The position numbers and the translations under genes were made by a program. The notes beneath the pieces are model-generated. The model was not told the DNA's origin and searched no databases. It saw nothing but the letters and a program-made list of their open reading frames with translations. Of a stretch of 64,000 bases of DNA, positions 35,222 to 47,825 are shown piece by piece. This DNA is from Cercis canadensis (Eukaryota; Streptophyta; Magnoliopsida; Fabales; Fabaceae): the NCBI GenBank assembly GCA_003255065.1, contig QAOA01005496.1, forward strand, positions 94,369 through 158,368, in the 5' to 3' direction. Every line of letters starts with the position of its first letter. Position 1 is the stretch's first letter.

Positions 35222-38200
35222 TGATACTTGTCTTTTAGGACTATAAAAATCATGCTTTAATACTGAATTCTTACCTGCATTATGAGCAAATCTTCTCTAA
35301 ACATGGTGCTTAATCCATATATTGGTTTTGACAGTTACAAAGATGGGTAATCAGGAAATAAGAAGAATTTGGAAGCAATCCATAGAGTAAATGGCAAGGA
35401 AAGCAGCCTTACACCAAGTTTTTATGTAGACACGGGCAGGAACACGGCCGTGTTTACCCCGTGTCAAGCATCCAGCATTGGTTGCTCAGGTCTAAGTATA
35501 AACATGGCTTCAGACAAGAACAGACACGGCTGTGTTCAAGGCCGTGTTGATCAAGCAGAATGTCCAAGAGAACACAAACCAAGTCTAAGGGCAAACATGG
35601 TTAATGCAAGAATAGACACGACCGTGTGACAGGCCGTGTTGAATAGGCAGAGGCTGCACATAAATGACACGCCCAAGGGCAAGGAGAAACACGGGCCATG
35701 TCTGAGGAACACGGGCTGGGACCAGAGAAAAACACGGCCGTGTATGGGCCCGTGTTCAATGACCAGAAAAGCAACATAAGTGACACGCCCATGTCCAAAA
35801 ATGGAACACGGCCGTGTCAGAGCCGTGTTCAAACTATTTCTGAGTAGAAGACCTAATTCTACACAAGTATAAAAGGGGAATCTGATGAATGGGTTAAAGG
35901 GGGGCCGTACTTGGGAAGAAAAGGAGGAGAGGAGCTAGAGTAGGAAGGGGGGCAATTGCGACTCGATCGACATATAGTTCCTTCTTCTTCTTCTTTTCAT
36001 CTCATGTTTAACTTTATCTATTTGCTTTTATTGAATTCAGTTATGAGTAGCTAAAATTCTTAGTGTTAGGGGTTTGATGTAATTCAATTGTAATGAGGTT
36101 TCAAGATTGAATGAACTTGTTTTAGTACAACTCCTCTTGTTGAACGGAATTTACTGTTATTAATGCATTTAAATGATTGGCCTCCATTTGAATAGTTAAA
36201 AGATTAGTTTCAATACTAGGAATAGTAAGATTCGAATGTGCTCTGTGAATTCTGTCCTAAATTGAGTTAATCTAGGAATAGATAACTTCGTTTAGGTGGT
36301 CTTAGATTAATTTCCTAGAACTTAATCACCTGGACTAATTAATTGTGTTAAGGAATTGAACAATCAATTGGTATAGGGAGGATTGTTTCACCAAGGAATT
36401 GGGTTCAATTATATTAAGGAAATAAACCAACAACAAAGGAATTGTAACTGGAATAAGTAGTTCAATATTATTCCTGAGATTGCTTTGTCTATGAGGTAAT
36501 CAAATTTCCAAGTGAATGAAATCAACCCCTAACCTTTCTCCTTCTTATTATCAATATCACATTTAAATTGCTTTTTAAAGATTGTTTACTTAATTGTTCG
36601 AGTTTTATTACTTAGTTAATTGCAGCTGCTCATTTTTAGGCTGCCTTCAATCCAAAGTGTTATCTTTTCCAAATAGAACTGGAATTGGTGAAATTAGTAG
36701 TTGCTAGCCTTAATCCTCGTGGGAACGATACTTTACTTATCATTATATTACTTGTGTGACCCGGTATACTTGCCAGAAAAAGTCCCATCCAGTTTTTGGC
36801 CCTGTTGCCGGAGATTAACAGTGTTTTAGCAATATTGATAGTAACCAACAAGGTCCTACTTTGGATTTTTAATTTTCTGTCAATTAATCTGATCCAAATA
36901 TTTCATCTGTTGTTGACTTGTCTCTCAATTGCTTATCCTNATTATATTACTTGTGTGACCCAGTATACTTGCCAGAAAAAGTCCCATCAAGTTTTTGGCC
37001 CTGTTGCCGGAGATTAACAGTGTTTTAGCAATATTGATAGTAACCAACAAGGTCCTACTTTGGATTTTTAATTTTCTGTCAATTAATCTGATCCAAATAT
37101 TTCATCTGTTGTTGACTTGTCTCTCAATTGCTTATCCTATTTTGTCCTTTGTGTATGCGAGGTACTCTTGATTCCAGCGCATTAGCTTTTGATCCTGAGA
37201 TTGAGAGAACAGCTCGCAGACTTCGCAAACAAGCTAGAGGAGCAAGACAAGCACAACCGACAGTCATGGCAGAACAAAACCAGAATCCTCCGGTGCAGAA
37301 TAATAACAATAGAGCTGAACACAACCCTCCACCTCGAACTCTCATGGAGTATTCCATCCCAACCGCCGCAGGATGTGGAGCGAGTATAACAAGACCACCA
37401 GTTCAAGCCAATCACTTTGAACTCAAACCAGCTTTGCTTCAACTAGTACAGCACAATCAGTTCAGTGGAAGTGCGCTAGAAGATCCAAATGGACATATAG
37501 CAAACTTTCTGCAGATTAGTGACACGGTGAAGTTGAATGGGGTCAGTGATGATGCAATTCGACTCAGGCTCTTTCCATTTTCTATGCGAGATAAGGCCAG
37601 AAGTTGGTTGGATTCTCAACCAAGGGGCAACATCACCACTTGGTCAGATTTGGTGAATAAGTTTCTCGCTCGATATTTCCCTCCTTCCAAATCAGCAATG
37701 TTGAGGACAGAGATTACTTCATTCCGTCAACAAGATGGAGAATCTTTGAGTGAAGCTTGGGAACAGTATAATGATATACTGAGGAGAAGCCCACATCATT
37801 CTTTTGATTTCTGGATCCAAGTCCAGAGTTTTTACAACGGTATGCTTCCTCACACGAAGGCAAATGTGGATGCTGCAACAGGGGGAGCTGTGAATTATAA
37901 AACTCCGGAGCAAGCTTGGGAATTATTTGAGAGGATGGCTTGTAATGACTACCAGAGTCAAGGAAAGAGATCCATAGTCAAGAGAGGCGTGATGAAAGTC
38001 GGGGCACTATATGCACTATTAGCTCAGAACAAGTTATTATCACAACAGGTGGCTGAGCTGTCCAAGAAGTTTGAGACTGTTAATATGAATGCAGTCAACT
38101 TTTCTCCACTAGTGTGTGACTTCTGTGCAGGGAACCATGTTAATGGAGAGTGTCCGGGCAACATGTTTGGTCCGCCAATGTCTCAAGAGCAAGTGAATTA

Positions 38201-39293
38201 TATGGGAAATCCTCCAAGACAGCAGAATAATCCTTATGCTCCTACCTATAATCCGGGGTGGCGGAATCACCCAAATTTTTCATGGGGTAATCAAGGAAAT
38301 CAAGGGGGTTTCCACAGACCCAACTATGCATATTAGTCCCCACAACAGTCAACTCAAGGTCATACTTCACAATCTCAAACCAATGAGAAGAGTCCTTCTT
38401 TGGAGAATGCACTAGAGAAATTGACCACTCAAACCTTGGCTTTCATTCAGAAAACTACAACGTTTATGGAGGAAACTAGGAGCAGGTTCAGAAATCAAGA
38501 TGCATTAATTCGGAAGTTGGAAACTCATGTGGGACAAATAGCAAGACAATTGGCAGACAGGCCTCAAGGCTCTTTACCCAGTGATACTATTCCAAATCCT
38601 AAGGAGCATGTGAAGGCCATAACTACAAGGAGTGGAAAAGTAGTTGAGCCCATCCCAAGACAAGAAACACCAGAAAATGAAGATGGTGAGGTAACAAGGA
38701 CAAATAGAGACTTAGCATCCAGCCGTCCCACAGAGGCAGGAAGTAGAGAAGAAGGCGAGAAATTGACCAGACCTTGTGCTACAATACCTCCAGTCAAGGT
38801 ACCTTTCCTCAAAGGCTCAAGAAGCAACAGGATGAAAAGCAATTCAGCAAGTTCTTAGAGGTTTTCAAGAAATTGCAAATAAACATACCTTTTGCTGAAG
38901 CGCTGGAACAAATGTCATCCTATGTTAAATTTATGAAGGATCTTCTGACCAAGAAAAGAAGAATTGGAGATGATGAGACAGTCATGTTGATTGCAGAGTG
39001 CAGTGTTATTCTATAGAGGAAATTGCCTCCAAAGCTCAAAGATCCTAGAAGTTTCTCCATTCCATGCACCATTGGAGACATCACTTTTGGGAAGGCGTTA
39101 TGTGATCTGGGAGCAAGTGTGAGTCTCATGCCTCTGTCCATCTTCAAGAAGCTAGGAATTGGTCAAGCAAAACACACCATGATTACGCTTCAACTTGCCG
39201 ACTGGTCTATCAAACATCCCTACGGTCTAGTAGAGGATGTCTTGGTTAAGGTTGACAAGTTCATTTTTCGGGTGGATTTTGTTGTTCTAAACA
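35222..39293 (+). mobile_element. Athila-like Ty3 retroelement fossil (LTR, gag, protease)
   Basis: Partial element inserted in an LRR exon of a TNL remnant. A probable 5' LTR spans about 35222-36790 and includes a cluster of ACACGGCCGTGT-like palindromes. A primer-binding site similar to the tRNA-Asp complement (TGGCCCTGTTGCCGGAGA) follows at 36797. A gag-like reading (about 37140-38860) contains the RLRLFPFSMRDKARSWL stretch, and protease text follows (38860-39290). The rest of pol and the 3' LTR are not present. It is broken, with several breaks. Part of the LTR-to-gag leader appears twice because of the N at 36940. Confidence 0.85.
36742..37138. other. Probable assembly duplication around N at 36940
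   Basis: 36742-36939 and 36941-37138 are direct copies of equal length (198 bp) on either side of one N, nearly identical. The LTR end and primer-binding site are therefore shown twice. An unmerged contig overlap is the simplest reading. Confidence 0.85.
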
Positions 39294-40380
39294 TGCTGCC
39301 CACAGCATCTGCTAACTCAAGATGTAGCAATAATTTTGGATGACTTTTATTCAACTATGGAAATGGAAACATCACCAAATGCATCACAAATTGCACATAT
39401 GGAAACTTCTGAATTGATTGATAGTCACAATCAAGGTCACATTTCAAAGTCAGGAAATTCATTGAGTTCTTTTCTAATTCAAATGGGAGCATGCAACCAA
39501 GTCATTAATACTCTTAGAGAGTGCATTTTACAGGTTCTCCTTCTCCTTCTTCGTGTAATTTATTCTAATTTGTACAAGTTTTTTTTTTCCCTTGTTTTGC
39601 TGAAAAAATGAGAGCTAGCATTTAGAAAATTAACGGGAAAGAAATCCTATCTGAATTAAAGGGAAACGCAGGAAGATACTGCTCTAGAAATCACTCACAG
39701 TGGGGGAACTTCAACTTGGCTTCTTGCATTTCTTTTGTTTTTTTTTTTTTTAAGTTTTTTTATTGTCATTATTCATTTTAACTCAATACTTTATTTAAAA
39801 AACTAGTAAAAATAAAATGGATATTTGGTGCTTGTGTTTGACAGGTGCCCCTTTTCTTCTTATTGACAATTATCCTCTTTGGTTAACTTACATGGGTGAA
39901 GGATCCTCAATATTGTTTAAAGTCCCCGAAGTAACTAGTTGTGCCTTGAAAGGCATGACTCTCTACATTCTTTATTCCTCTTGCATGGACCATCTGGCAT
40001 CTGAATGTGTTCCACATATATCAATTATCAATCAGACAAAGGGTATTTTTCAACTTCATAAGAGAGATGCAATAACTACTTTTGAAGATGAAGAATGGCA
40101 AGGCATAATATCAAATCTAGAACCTGGTGATGAAGTGAAGGTTATTGTGGTGTTTGGAGATAGATTCATTGTGAAGAACACTACAATCTATTTGGTATAT
40201 GGTGAGTTGATGGAAAAGAGGTAGTGTTCGTCATTAGGAGATAAGAATGCCATTTTTTCAAGTGCTCATGAAAATGTAAGTAAAAATATAACAACCATCA
40301 AATCAAAGCGAAGCACGTGATGATGAGGAGGAGGCAAGTTTTACAAGAGCCACAAGGGCAAAGAAACTGTGATGAAAGCT
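39294..40380 (+). pseudogene. TNL remnant: end of LRR exon and C-JID
   Basis: TNL coding resumes after the retroelement at TGCTGCCCACAGCATCTG, the same phrase as 60239 in the intact gene. The LRR-exon end (39294-39534) reads NASQIAHMETSELIDSHNQ and then SLSSFLIQMGACNQV. An intron and the C-JID exon follow (39845-40224), reading GEGSSILFKVPEVTSC, ending early at TAG after YGELMEKR where relatives continue. About 240 nt of LRR coding between KQVPF (35221) and this point are lost. It may belong to the same damaged gene as 33918-35221. Confidence 0.75.
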
Positions 40381-41400
40381 TGAACCATGAGAATGGTTTG
40401 ATGTTTTTGATAGGCATTTCCATAAAGTAGACTCATTTAGAAACTGGTCTCTATTCATCTTCAATTCTCTCTATCTTCTGCAACCTTCGTCTACCTTCTT
40501 CAATATTCTGTATCATCATTGAACTTTTCTAATCAGAAGACTAATATATGACAGTTATAAGATATTCTGATGAAATACCTCTTTTCGTATACCGTTCATC
40601 AGTCTACCTTAGTTTGGTTTTTCTTGTAATATACTGGCAGCAAAAATTCTACGCAGTGGACATATTCTACTTCTTATCTATGTAATATTGTCACATTTGG
40701 TTTAAACTACAAGCTCATAGAAACCTCTGTCTAGAGTTTGAACTGCCTTAAATTTGTTGTTCTTGAGCCAGCAAAATTAGAAATGAACCACATATCAATA
40801 TAAATAATAGAAAATTCTAATAAAACCATGTGTGGCACTAGACTAAAGCACAGATATCTTGTTATCTTGTTTTCAGATGAAAGTGTTGATCTGTTAGTTT
40901 TTGTAGGATGAGATACTAGTCGTGTGTATGTGAAAAGATAAATGATGGGTGAATAAAGAGACTACGAGGACGTGGACTAATAGTTGAAAGTAGAAGTTTA
41001 GTAATAAAAAGGAGGAAGAGGTACTTGATGGTAGTAGTTAAAGGACAAAGGTTATAAGGCTATAGACTTTTTCTTGCGCCTGCTTTTGTACGTACACTTC
41101 ATGCCTTTTTATAGGCAAGATAACCGACTTTGTAAGTCGGTTTACAACTTCTTTATTTCTTCTGATTCTTCTAGTTTCCTATTATTTTATTGGTTTACAG
41201 CTGCTGCTTTTTGCAAGTTGGTGAGTGGCAGATTTTTCTAGTTTGGTGATGAAGCTTTATAAGTTGGTTGAAGACTTCTCTAGACAATTCTTTAAGTCGG
41301 TTGAATGAAGACCTCAAGCACTTTGGTATTGTTTCTAGAGATAACTTGAAAGGTGTGCTAAATTCAACATCATCATATAAAGAGTGTGTTGTTGAAGAAA
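40381..41400. other. Spacer before PPI copy B
   Basis: TNL 3' flank, then AT-rich DNA. It contains the hairpin at 41122-41142 and several AAGTCGGTT or AAGTTGGTT words between 41210 and 41310. No gene is seen. Confidence 0.6.
41122..41142. repeat. Perfect 9-bp hairpin palindrome
   Basis: AACCGACTT, loop TGT, AAGTCGGTT. The arm sequence recurs in single form nearby (about 41297). Its role is unknown. Confidence 0.6.
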
Positions 41401-41405
41401 AATAG

Positions 41406-43690
41406 CACAATATATTTCATGGTAAGATTCTCAGTTGTTATGAGCATCGTAATCAAAGCAGGTAGGATTGCAGAGTCAAGGGCAACACAGTGGAGACATT
41501 CGAAACTAATTTGACACAGAATATCCCATCATCCATAACTGTAGGAGACAACAACAACGGGTTTAGGAAACACAAGATGCAAATATCAGAGGAATCAAAG
41601 AAGCAAGTTCTACCCTTCTGTTTTGTCAAAATTTGGCCAAATGACGCCACTCGCAGAGCTAGAATCAAGGATCCCATAAGTGTGTTCGAAGAAGGAGATC
41701 AATATCATTTCATGATATCTGAAAAGATTATAAAGAAACTGATAAGTAGAAATATTGTCATGCTTGTCATTTTTTTTATCCTCTTATGAACTTGAAAAAT
41801 GCTATATAGCAACAATTTAGTGCTTCAACTTCATAATCAGTCATTCAGTTTTAATTTAAATGTTTGGGAAATTAGAGTTGCTGATTTTACAGCATTCTTG
41901 TCAATCAGTTTGATCGGAACCAGCTGGTTTCAAAGTTGAAAGGCCAAAACTATGATCATTGGAGACAAGGAAACGTATCTGGGATTAAGTTTTCACTACA
42001 AGAACTGTATCAAGCTCTGGACAAAATCTGCTTCCCAAATAATGCAGATTGGGGAAGATCTATTAAGTCATGCTCAATCAAACAAGAGCTTTATAAACAT
42101 GTAAGTGCAAATTTTCCAAACTAATATATGTATTAATCTATAGAAAATTGATATGAGATATGAGAAGAAAAAGAAAAAAATAGCCATCTGGTTCATCCAC
42201 CTTGTAAAATTATCAAAATATTTTTTTAAATTATATGGTTATTCTGTAAATATATGAATGCATAACCACATACTACACATAATAACAACATATTTTATGC
42301 ATGCTAACCACATATATAAACATATTAATCTCATTGCCCAAGGGTATTTTAGTTATTTTCCAGGGGACAAACTAAATAGTTTTTTAGTTAGAGATCCATA
42401 TATTCATAATTTTCCCTATAATCCATTCATTTTTTTAATCTTCAGTCCTCCGTAATTGCCTTGTCTTTTATGCTTCCTGAATACTGCATGCCATAATATA
42501 TAGCCTCATCAGATGAAGTTTCGAATTGTTCATGGATGCAAAAGTTTAGCTGAGGAAAGCCGATTCCTACAAGAGATCAAAATGTGGGAACAGATTGATA
42601 CAGCTTCTGTTTCACCAGTTGAAGAGCTTAGTGTAACTGTAAGCTTTGGCTTTGGACTTTTATGTTGTTTATTATTTACATGAATATGTCATATTTAAGA
42701 ATGACACTGAATAAAGTGAAAACTGGTTTCTTATAATCTATTGACCCTTTTATGTTTCTTTTCTTCTGGGTTTTCGTGGACTTTTGAAACTCGAAAGTTG
42801 TATAAGATACAGGAGATATATGCTTATTACTACCATAGGAACTTTGAGCAAGAGAATTTCCAAAGGCTGCTTGGAGAAATCAAAAAATTCCAACTGTTGA
42901 AGAAGAATGCCACTACCATGGCAAAGACTTGGAGCCCTTTGGCTTTGAAAGAGAGTTTCTAGAAACGAAGTCAGGGTAATACATAGTATATATATGTTTT
43001 CTTTGCTTCTAGTTACAAGACATTGCATATTACATACTCTCATCCTATGAATTAAAATTTAGATTTGGATCCTCTTAAATAAGGAATGCACTTTAGAAAG
43101 TAAAGGACATGAGAATAATCGTTGATGAAAACAAAAACAAGATTCTCATAAAATGAGAATAATTCTCTTAGTTATTCAAGTGTCATTTATTCTTTAAAGT
43201 GCAACTCTTATTTTAGAGGATCAAAATCCAGTTCCAAATAACTTTAGTGCAAAAAATCCATATACAAACGAATTAAATTGTACAATTTTAACTATTCCAA
43301 ACACTATTTTAGTGATCTCTTATCTTTTGTTGTAGATTATATGCGATGAGCTGATGGAGATGAGGAAAAAGAGGAAGGCACTTGAGTCCAATATAAAGAT
43401 CGTAGAGATAGAATTAGAGGCCATAAAAAAAAAAATATGGTCTTTCAGTAGTGATAATTTCAAGGATAAGCAGGACATAAACGAAGCAACCCTATGCATT
43501 CTTGATGAAACGAAAATGTATGGTACAAAGGAATGGTTGCTAACATTGTCGAGCTTAGATAAATTTCAGTCCAAAGATGTTAGAACAATTTATTATGAAT
43601 GGAATTAATTACACAACAAGAGAATGGATGGGGCCCACTCTCAATTTGGCATTTTATTGTAACTCAAAATAGAACTTTGTTTATACGAGC
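41406..43690 (+). pseudogene. PPI-like copy B, pseudogene
   Basis: Second proton-pump-interactor-like copy, with all five exons visible: exon 1 about 41423-41760, exon 2 41909-42100, exon 3 42513-42638, exon 4 42798-42975, exon 5 43336-43608. Splice sites after exon 1 match copy C in position. It is damaged: exon 1 is frameshifted near its start, where the copy C reading IKAGRIKGNTVET is lost, and exon 4 has a stop (LALKESF then TAG). Exon 5 keeps the helical reading MEMRKKRKALESNIKI. The exon 5 end differs from copy C. Upstream sequence resembles that of A and C. Probably not functional, although exons 2, 3 and 5 remain open. Confidence 0.7.
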
Positions 43691-45355
43691 ATACCAAAAA
43701 GTGCCATTTCAAATTTATACAAAATTTCAGTAATACAACATACAACTCCATTTAATCATGATTTGACTAGTGAGATATCCACGCTTAATAGAGCTAGTGG
43801 AAACAGCACGTGTTGTGGACATACAACTCTAGTTTTATCCTGTTTGGCTATCAATTTGGTTGGCAATAGTATTTTCAACTACACAGTGATTTTCAGCATA
43901 ATAAGGTAGAAAGATAGCATTATAATGTACATTATATTAACAACAAAGACCAACAGTAGAGTCTTTTGATAAGTACAAAGATAACAACTAAGTGACCTTT
44001 TTGTGGACAACTGCTGTTATTTCAAAGTAGCAGAAATGTTGGTATATAAAGTAGAGGCGTTTTAATAATTAAGTACAAACACAACTACTAAGTGAGCCTC
44101 TAATGGACGACATTAAAAGTTCCCTGGTATATATGACAGTCGTTAAGGATCCATGTTATGAGCAGGTATTTCACAGTAGCCAAAGGAATCCTTGTTATGA
44201 GTTGATATTTCACATCAATACCTGGTATTTCATAGTAGTAAAAACGTTATATAGGTAGCAACCTGCTAAAATAGAAGATAAGCTAAATATTAGTATAAGC
44301 TATTAGTTAGGGTACGTTTGGTAGGAGGAGTAATAAAGATAAATGTTACTAGGGTAAATATACATGCAAAAAAAATTTACGATCAACCTACAAGAATTCT
44401 AGAAAGTCTAAAAGGCACATCAAGTTAATTCTAGAGATTTTTTTCTTATATCAAAAGACTTTTTTTATATGTGGAAAAATTTTACCCATCCTCATTACCT
44501 CCTTACAAAGTGTACCTTTATGTTATGTTTGGAAGTTTAGATTATATAATTAAAATTTCATGACCCCAACTGAATCAATTAAAAGTTTCAGCACCTACTT
44601 AAATGGTTAGCATACCAGAAAAGATAAAGACTAGAAGATATTTTAATCTTTCTTGATCTAGTCAACATTTTTGTCTAATAATATTATATCTTTATATATA
44701 GAAGTTGATAGTTAAGTGATACTGAAGTCGTCATCAAAACTTATAAGCTACGCGTCCGAATTCATACCAAAAAGCACCAAAACACATTGATATTACGCAT
44801 GAGCACGAACGCACAAACAAACAAAGTAATAATCTTAGTGCCAAGTTCATGTCTCTTAAGAAAACAGGGAGAGGATGAAAGGTTAAGAGAAAAGTGAGAA
44901 ATACAATTATATTAAGAAAAAGACTCGGAAGAAATGTACATAACCCTTATATTTGTAGTTGCACTAATGCTCATCTTTAGCCCCCTTTTCTTTAAGCGAA
45001 CAACTATGGAAATACCAACTTTTTTTGCAGGGATAAGAGGAGTGGCAAGTTTGATTTCAGAATTTTTTTTCTCCATTTATTATTCTTATAGTTACGCAAA
45101 AGTCAAAAGTGTTACATTTTATAATATCTAACAACTTTTTCTAATTGCTCTAGATTATTTACCTTTCTTTCGTAGATAGTTGACATATTTGGCGTGGGGT
45201 GCAAGAGAGTTGACTTTGCTATTCTGCCACTAAGTGAATACTTGCCTGTCTATTATTTCAGAAAAGTTGACATACATACTTGGCGTGGAGTGCAAGAGGG
45301 TTGACTGTACTATTCTATTGACAGCTAAAATGAATAAAAATAGCACAATATATTC
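43691..45355. other. Spacer and upstream region of PPI copy C
   Basis: No recognised gene. The right part (44540-45340) is the PPI upstream region shared with 28880-29500. A repeated GGCGTGG-GTGCAAGAG phrase occurs near 45191 and 45281, a local duplication of about 90 bp. Confidence 0.6.
44311..44516. mobile_element. MITE-like inverted-repeat element
   Basis: About 206 bp. The left end GGTACGTTTGGTAGGAGGAG pairs imperfectly with the reverse of the right end, GGTACACTTTGTAAGGAGG. The interior is AT-rich and non-coding. I cannot settle the target duplication or the superfamily. Confidence 0.5.
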
Positions 45356-47591
45356 ATGGTACGATTCTCAGTTGTTCTCTGCAAAATGATCAAAGCAGGT
45401 AGGATAAAGGGCAACACAGTGGAGACAGAAACTAATTGGATGCAGAAAACCTCATCATCCGTAACTGTAGGAGACAACAACAACGGGTTTAGGAAACACA
45501 AGATGAGATCAGAGAAAGCAAAGAAGCAAGTTCTACCCTTCTGCTTTGTCAAAATTTGGCAGAGAGTCGTGCCACGCATAACTAGAATCAAAGACGCCAT
45601 GAGGCTGTTTGAAGAAGGAGAGCAATATCATTTCGAGATTGCCGAAAAGATTAAACAGAAAATGGCAAGTACAGATATTTGCATGCTTGTGATTTCTTTT
45701 CCCCCTTAATAGCATCAATTTAGGATTCAACTTCATGATCAGTCATTTACTTTCAGTTTTAGTTTACATGTATGAGAAATTGGAGTCTGATTTTATTAAA
45801 TTCTTGTCAATCAGTTTGATAAGGACCGGGTGGTTTCGAAGTTGAAAGACCTAAATTATGATTGTTGGATCCTCAAACGAAACGTGTCTGCGAGTAAGGC
45901 TTTACTACAAGAATTGTATCAAGCTCTCGACAAAATCTGCTTCCTAAATAATGCAGATAGGGGAAGATCTATCAAGTCAAGCTCAATCAAAAAAAAGCTC
46001 TATAAACATGTAAGTGCAGATTTCCAAATTAATTGATATATATATTAACCATGGGAAAATGAACTAGAGGTATGAAAAGGTGGAAGAAAAAAGAGCATTT
46101 GGGTCATCCATACAATAAAATTACCAAAATATCTTTTGAGCTATTTGGTTATTCTATTTATATTTAAATAACATAATCATATAGTAAGCACAATAATTAC
46201 ATATTTTACACATACTAGTTATATATATTAACATATTAATCACATAGCTCAGGGGACATTTTGGTAATTTTAAAGTGGACATATGAAATGGCCTTTTTAG
46301 CCCAAAAAAAAAATCTGAACCTTTGCATCCTTTTCCCTAATTTTTTTTATTTTTTTATTTTTTTCCTCTTTCAATCCTCCTTAGTTGAGTTGGATTTTTT
46401 TTTTCCCTGCTACCTGAATATTGCATGGCACAATAGCCTCATCAGTTGAAGTTTCAAAATTTTCATGGATGCAAAAATTTAGCTGAGGAAAGCCGACTCC
46501 TACAAGAGATCAAAATGTTGGAGCAGCGGGATATAGCTTCTATTTCACCACTAGAACAAGAAGAGCTTAGTGTAACTGTAAGCTTTAGCTTTGGAATTAT
46601 ACGTTGGTTATTATTTACATGAATATCTCCTAGTGAAGAATGGCATTGTAAAAACTAAAGGTTAAAAGTGATTTATAATCTATTGACCCTTTTCATGTTT
46701 CTCCTTTTCTGGGTTTTTGTGGACTTTTGAAACTTTGAAGTTATCTAAGATATGGGGATATGCTTATCACAGCCCTAGGAACCTTAACGGAGAAAATTTC
46801 CACAGGCTCCTTGGAGAAATCGAAAAATTCCAACCATTTAAGAAGACTTGGAGTCCTTTGGTTTTGAAACAAAGTATAAGAAACGAGGTCAAGGTAATGT
46901 GTAATATATGTTTGTCTTTGTTTTTTTTTCTTAAAAAAGAAAGATACTTTACACGATAGTACAAAAGTTTAATTTTTTATCTTTTATAAATTACATAAAT
47001 CCCTCATTACTAGAATTTGCTTTTGCTTTTGGTTACAAAATATTGCATAATGCATACTCTTATTTTATGACTATCACCTTAGAGTATGTTATTATTTGCA
47101 AAATAATTTGTAAATGAATTAAGCTCTATAATTTGATTAATATGATTCTAGTTAAATAACTTAAGTGGAAGAATTCATTTACAAATGAAATAAATCGTCG
47201 AATTTTAATGATTCCAAACACTATTTTACTGATCTTTTATCTTCTATTGTAGATTATATGTGATGAGCTGATGGAGATGAGGAAAAAAAGGAAGGAGCTC
47301 GAGACCAACATAAAGATCACAGAGAAAGAATTAGAGGCCATAAATAGAAAAATATGGTCTTTCCAGAGTGATCATTTCAAGCATGAGCACGACATGAAGG
47401 ATGCAAGCTTAAGCATTCTTGATCAAACGGAAATGTATAGTACGAAGCTATGGGTGCTTACATTGTCCGACTTAGAATTTCACTCCAGAAATATGCAAAT
47501 AATTTATTGTGATAGCTATTACGCAACAAGAGAATGGATGGGGCCAACCTTCAATCAGGCATTTTATTGTAAAGCAATACAACATTCGTAA
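45356..47591 (+). CDS. Proton-pump-interactor-like protein, copy C
   Basis: Predicted 375-aa charged, helical protein. Exons: 45356-45664, 45815-46009, 46446-46577, 46741-46893, 47253-47591; all phase 0. It parallels the N-terminal half of plant proton pump interactor 1, which binds the plasma-membrane H+-ATPase: VLPFCFVKIW corresponds to the FYFVK region, LYQALDKICFLNNADRGRS to the LQQALGKFRDANNATRG region, and LAEESRLLQEIKMLE to LAEEKQILKEIRLLE. The C-terminal half and membrane anchor of PPI1 are absent, so it is a short form. Intron 1 would use a GC donor (ATG then GCAAGT); the others are GT. The start ATG is the first in frame. This is the only one of three copies with a clean frame. The function is inferred from similarity remembered, not searched. 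Confidence 0.65.
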
Positions 47592-47825
47592 ATTCATAGC
47601 AAAAGTCAAAATAGGTTTTTGTTCGTACGAGCATACCAAAATCAGGGAAAAGTTTTCTGCACTTCCAAGTTCCAACCAAAAAGCAACTGAAAGGGATTGA
47701 ACTACCCTTAGATTTAAATTTTGGTGTCTTTATTTTGAGAAAATTGAAAGACTAAGTTAAATTTTATTGATATAAAGACTAAGTTAAATTTTGATTCAAG
47801 GTTTGGAGATAAACTATGAAACTAT

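Noticed and set aside
36941-37138. A second primer-binding site and LTR end in the Athila-like element
   Set aside because: It is an equal-length repeat across a single N and is most simply an assembly overlap.
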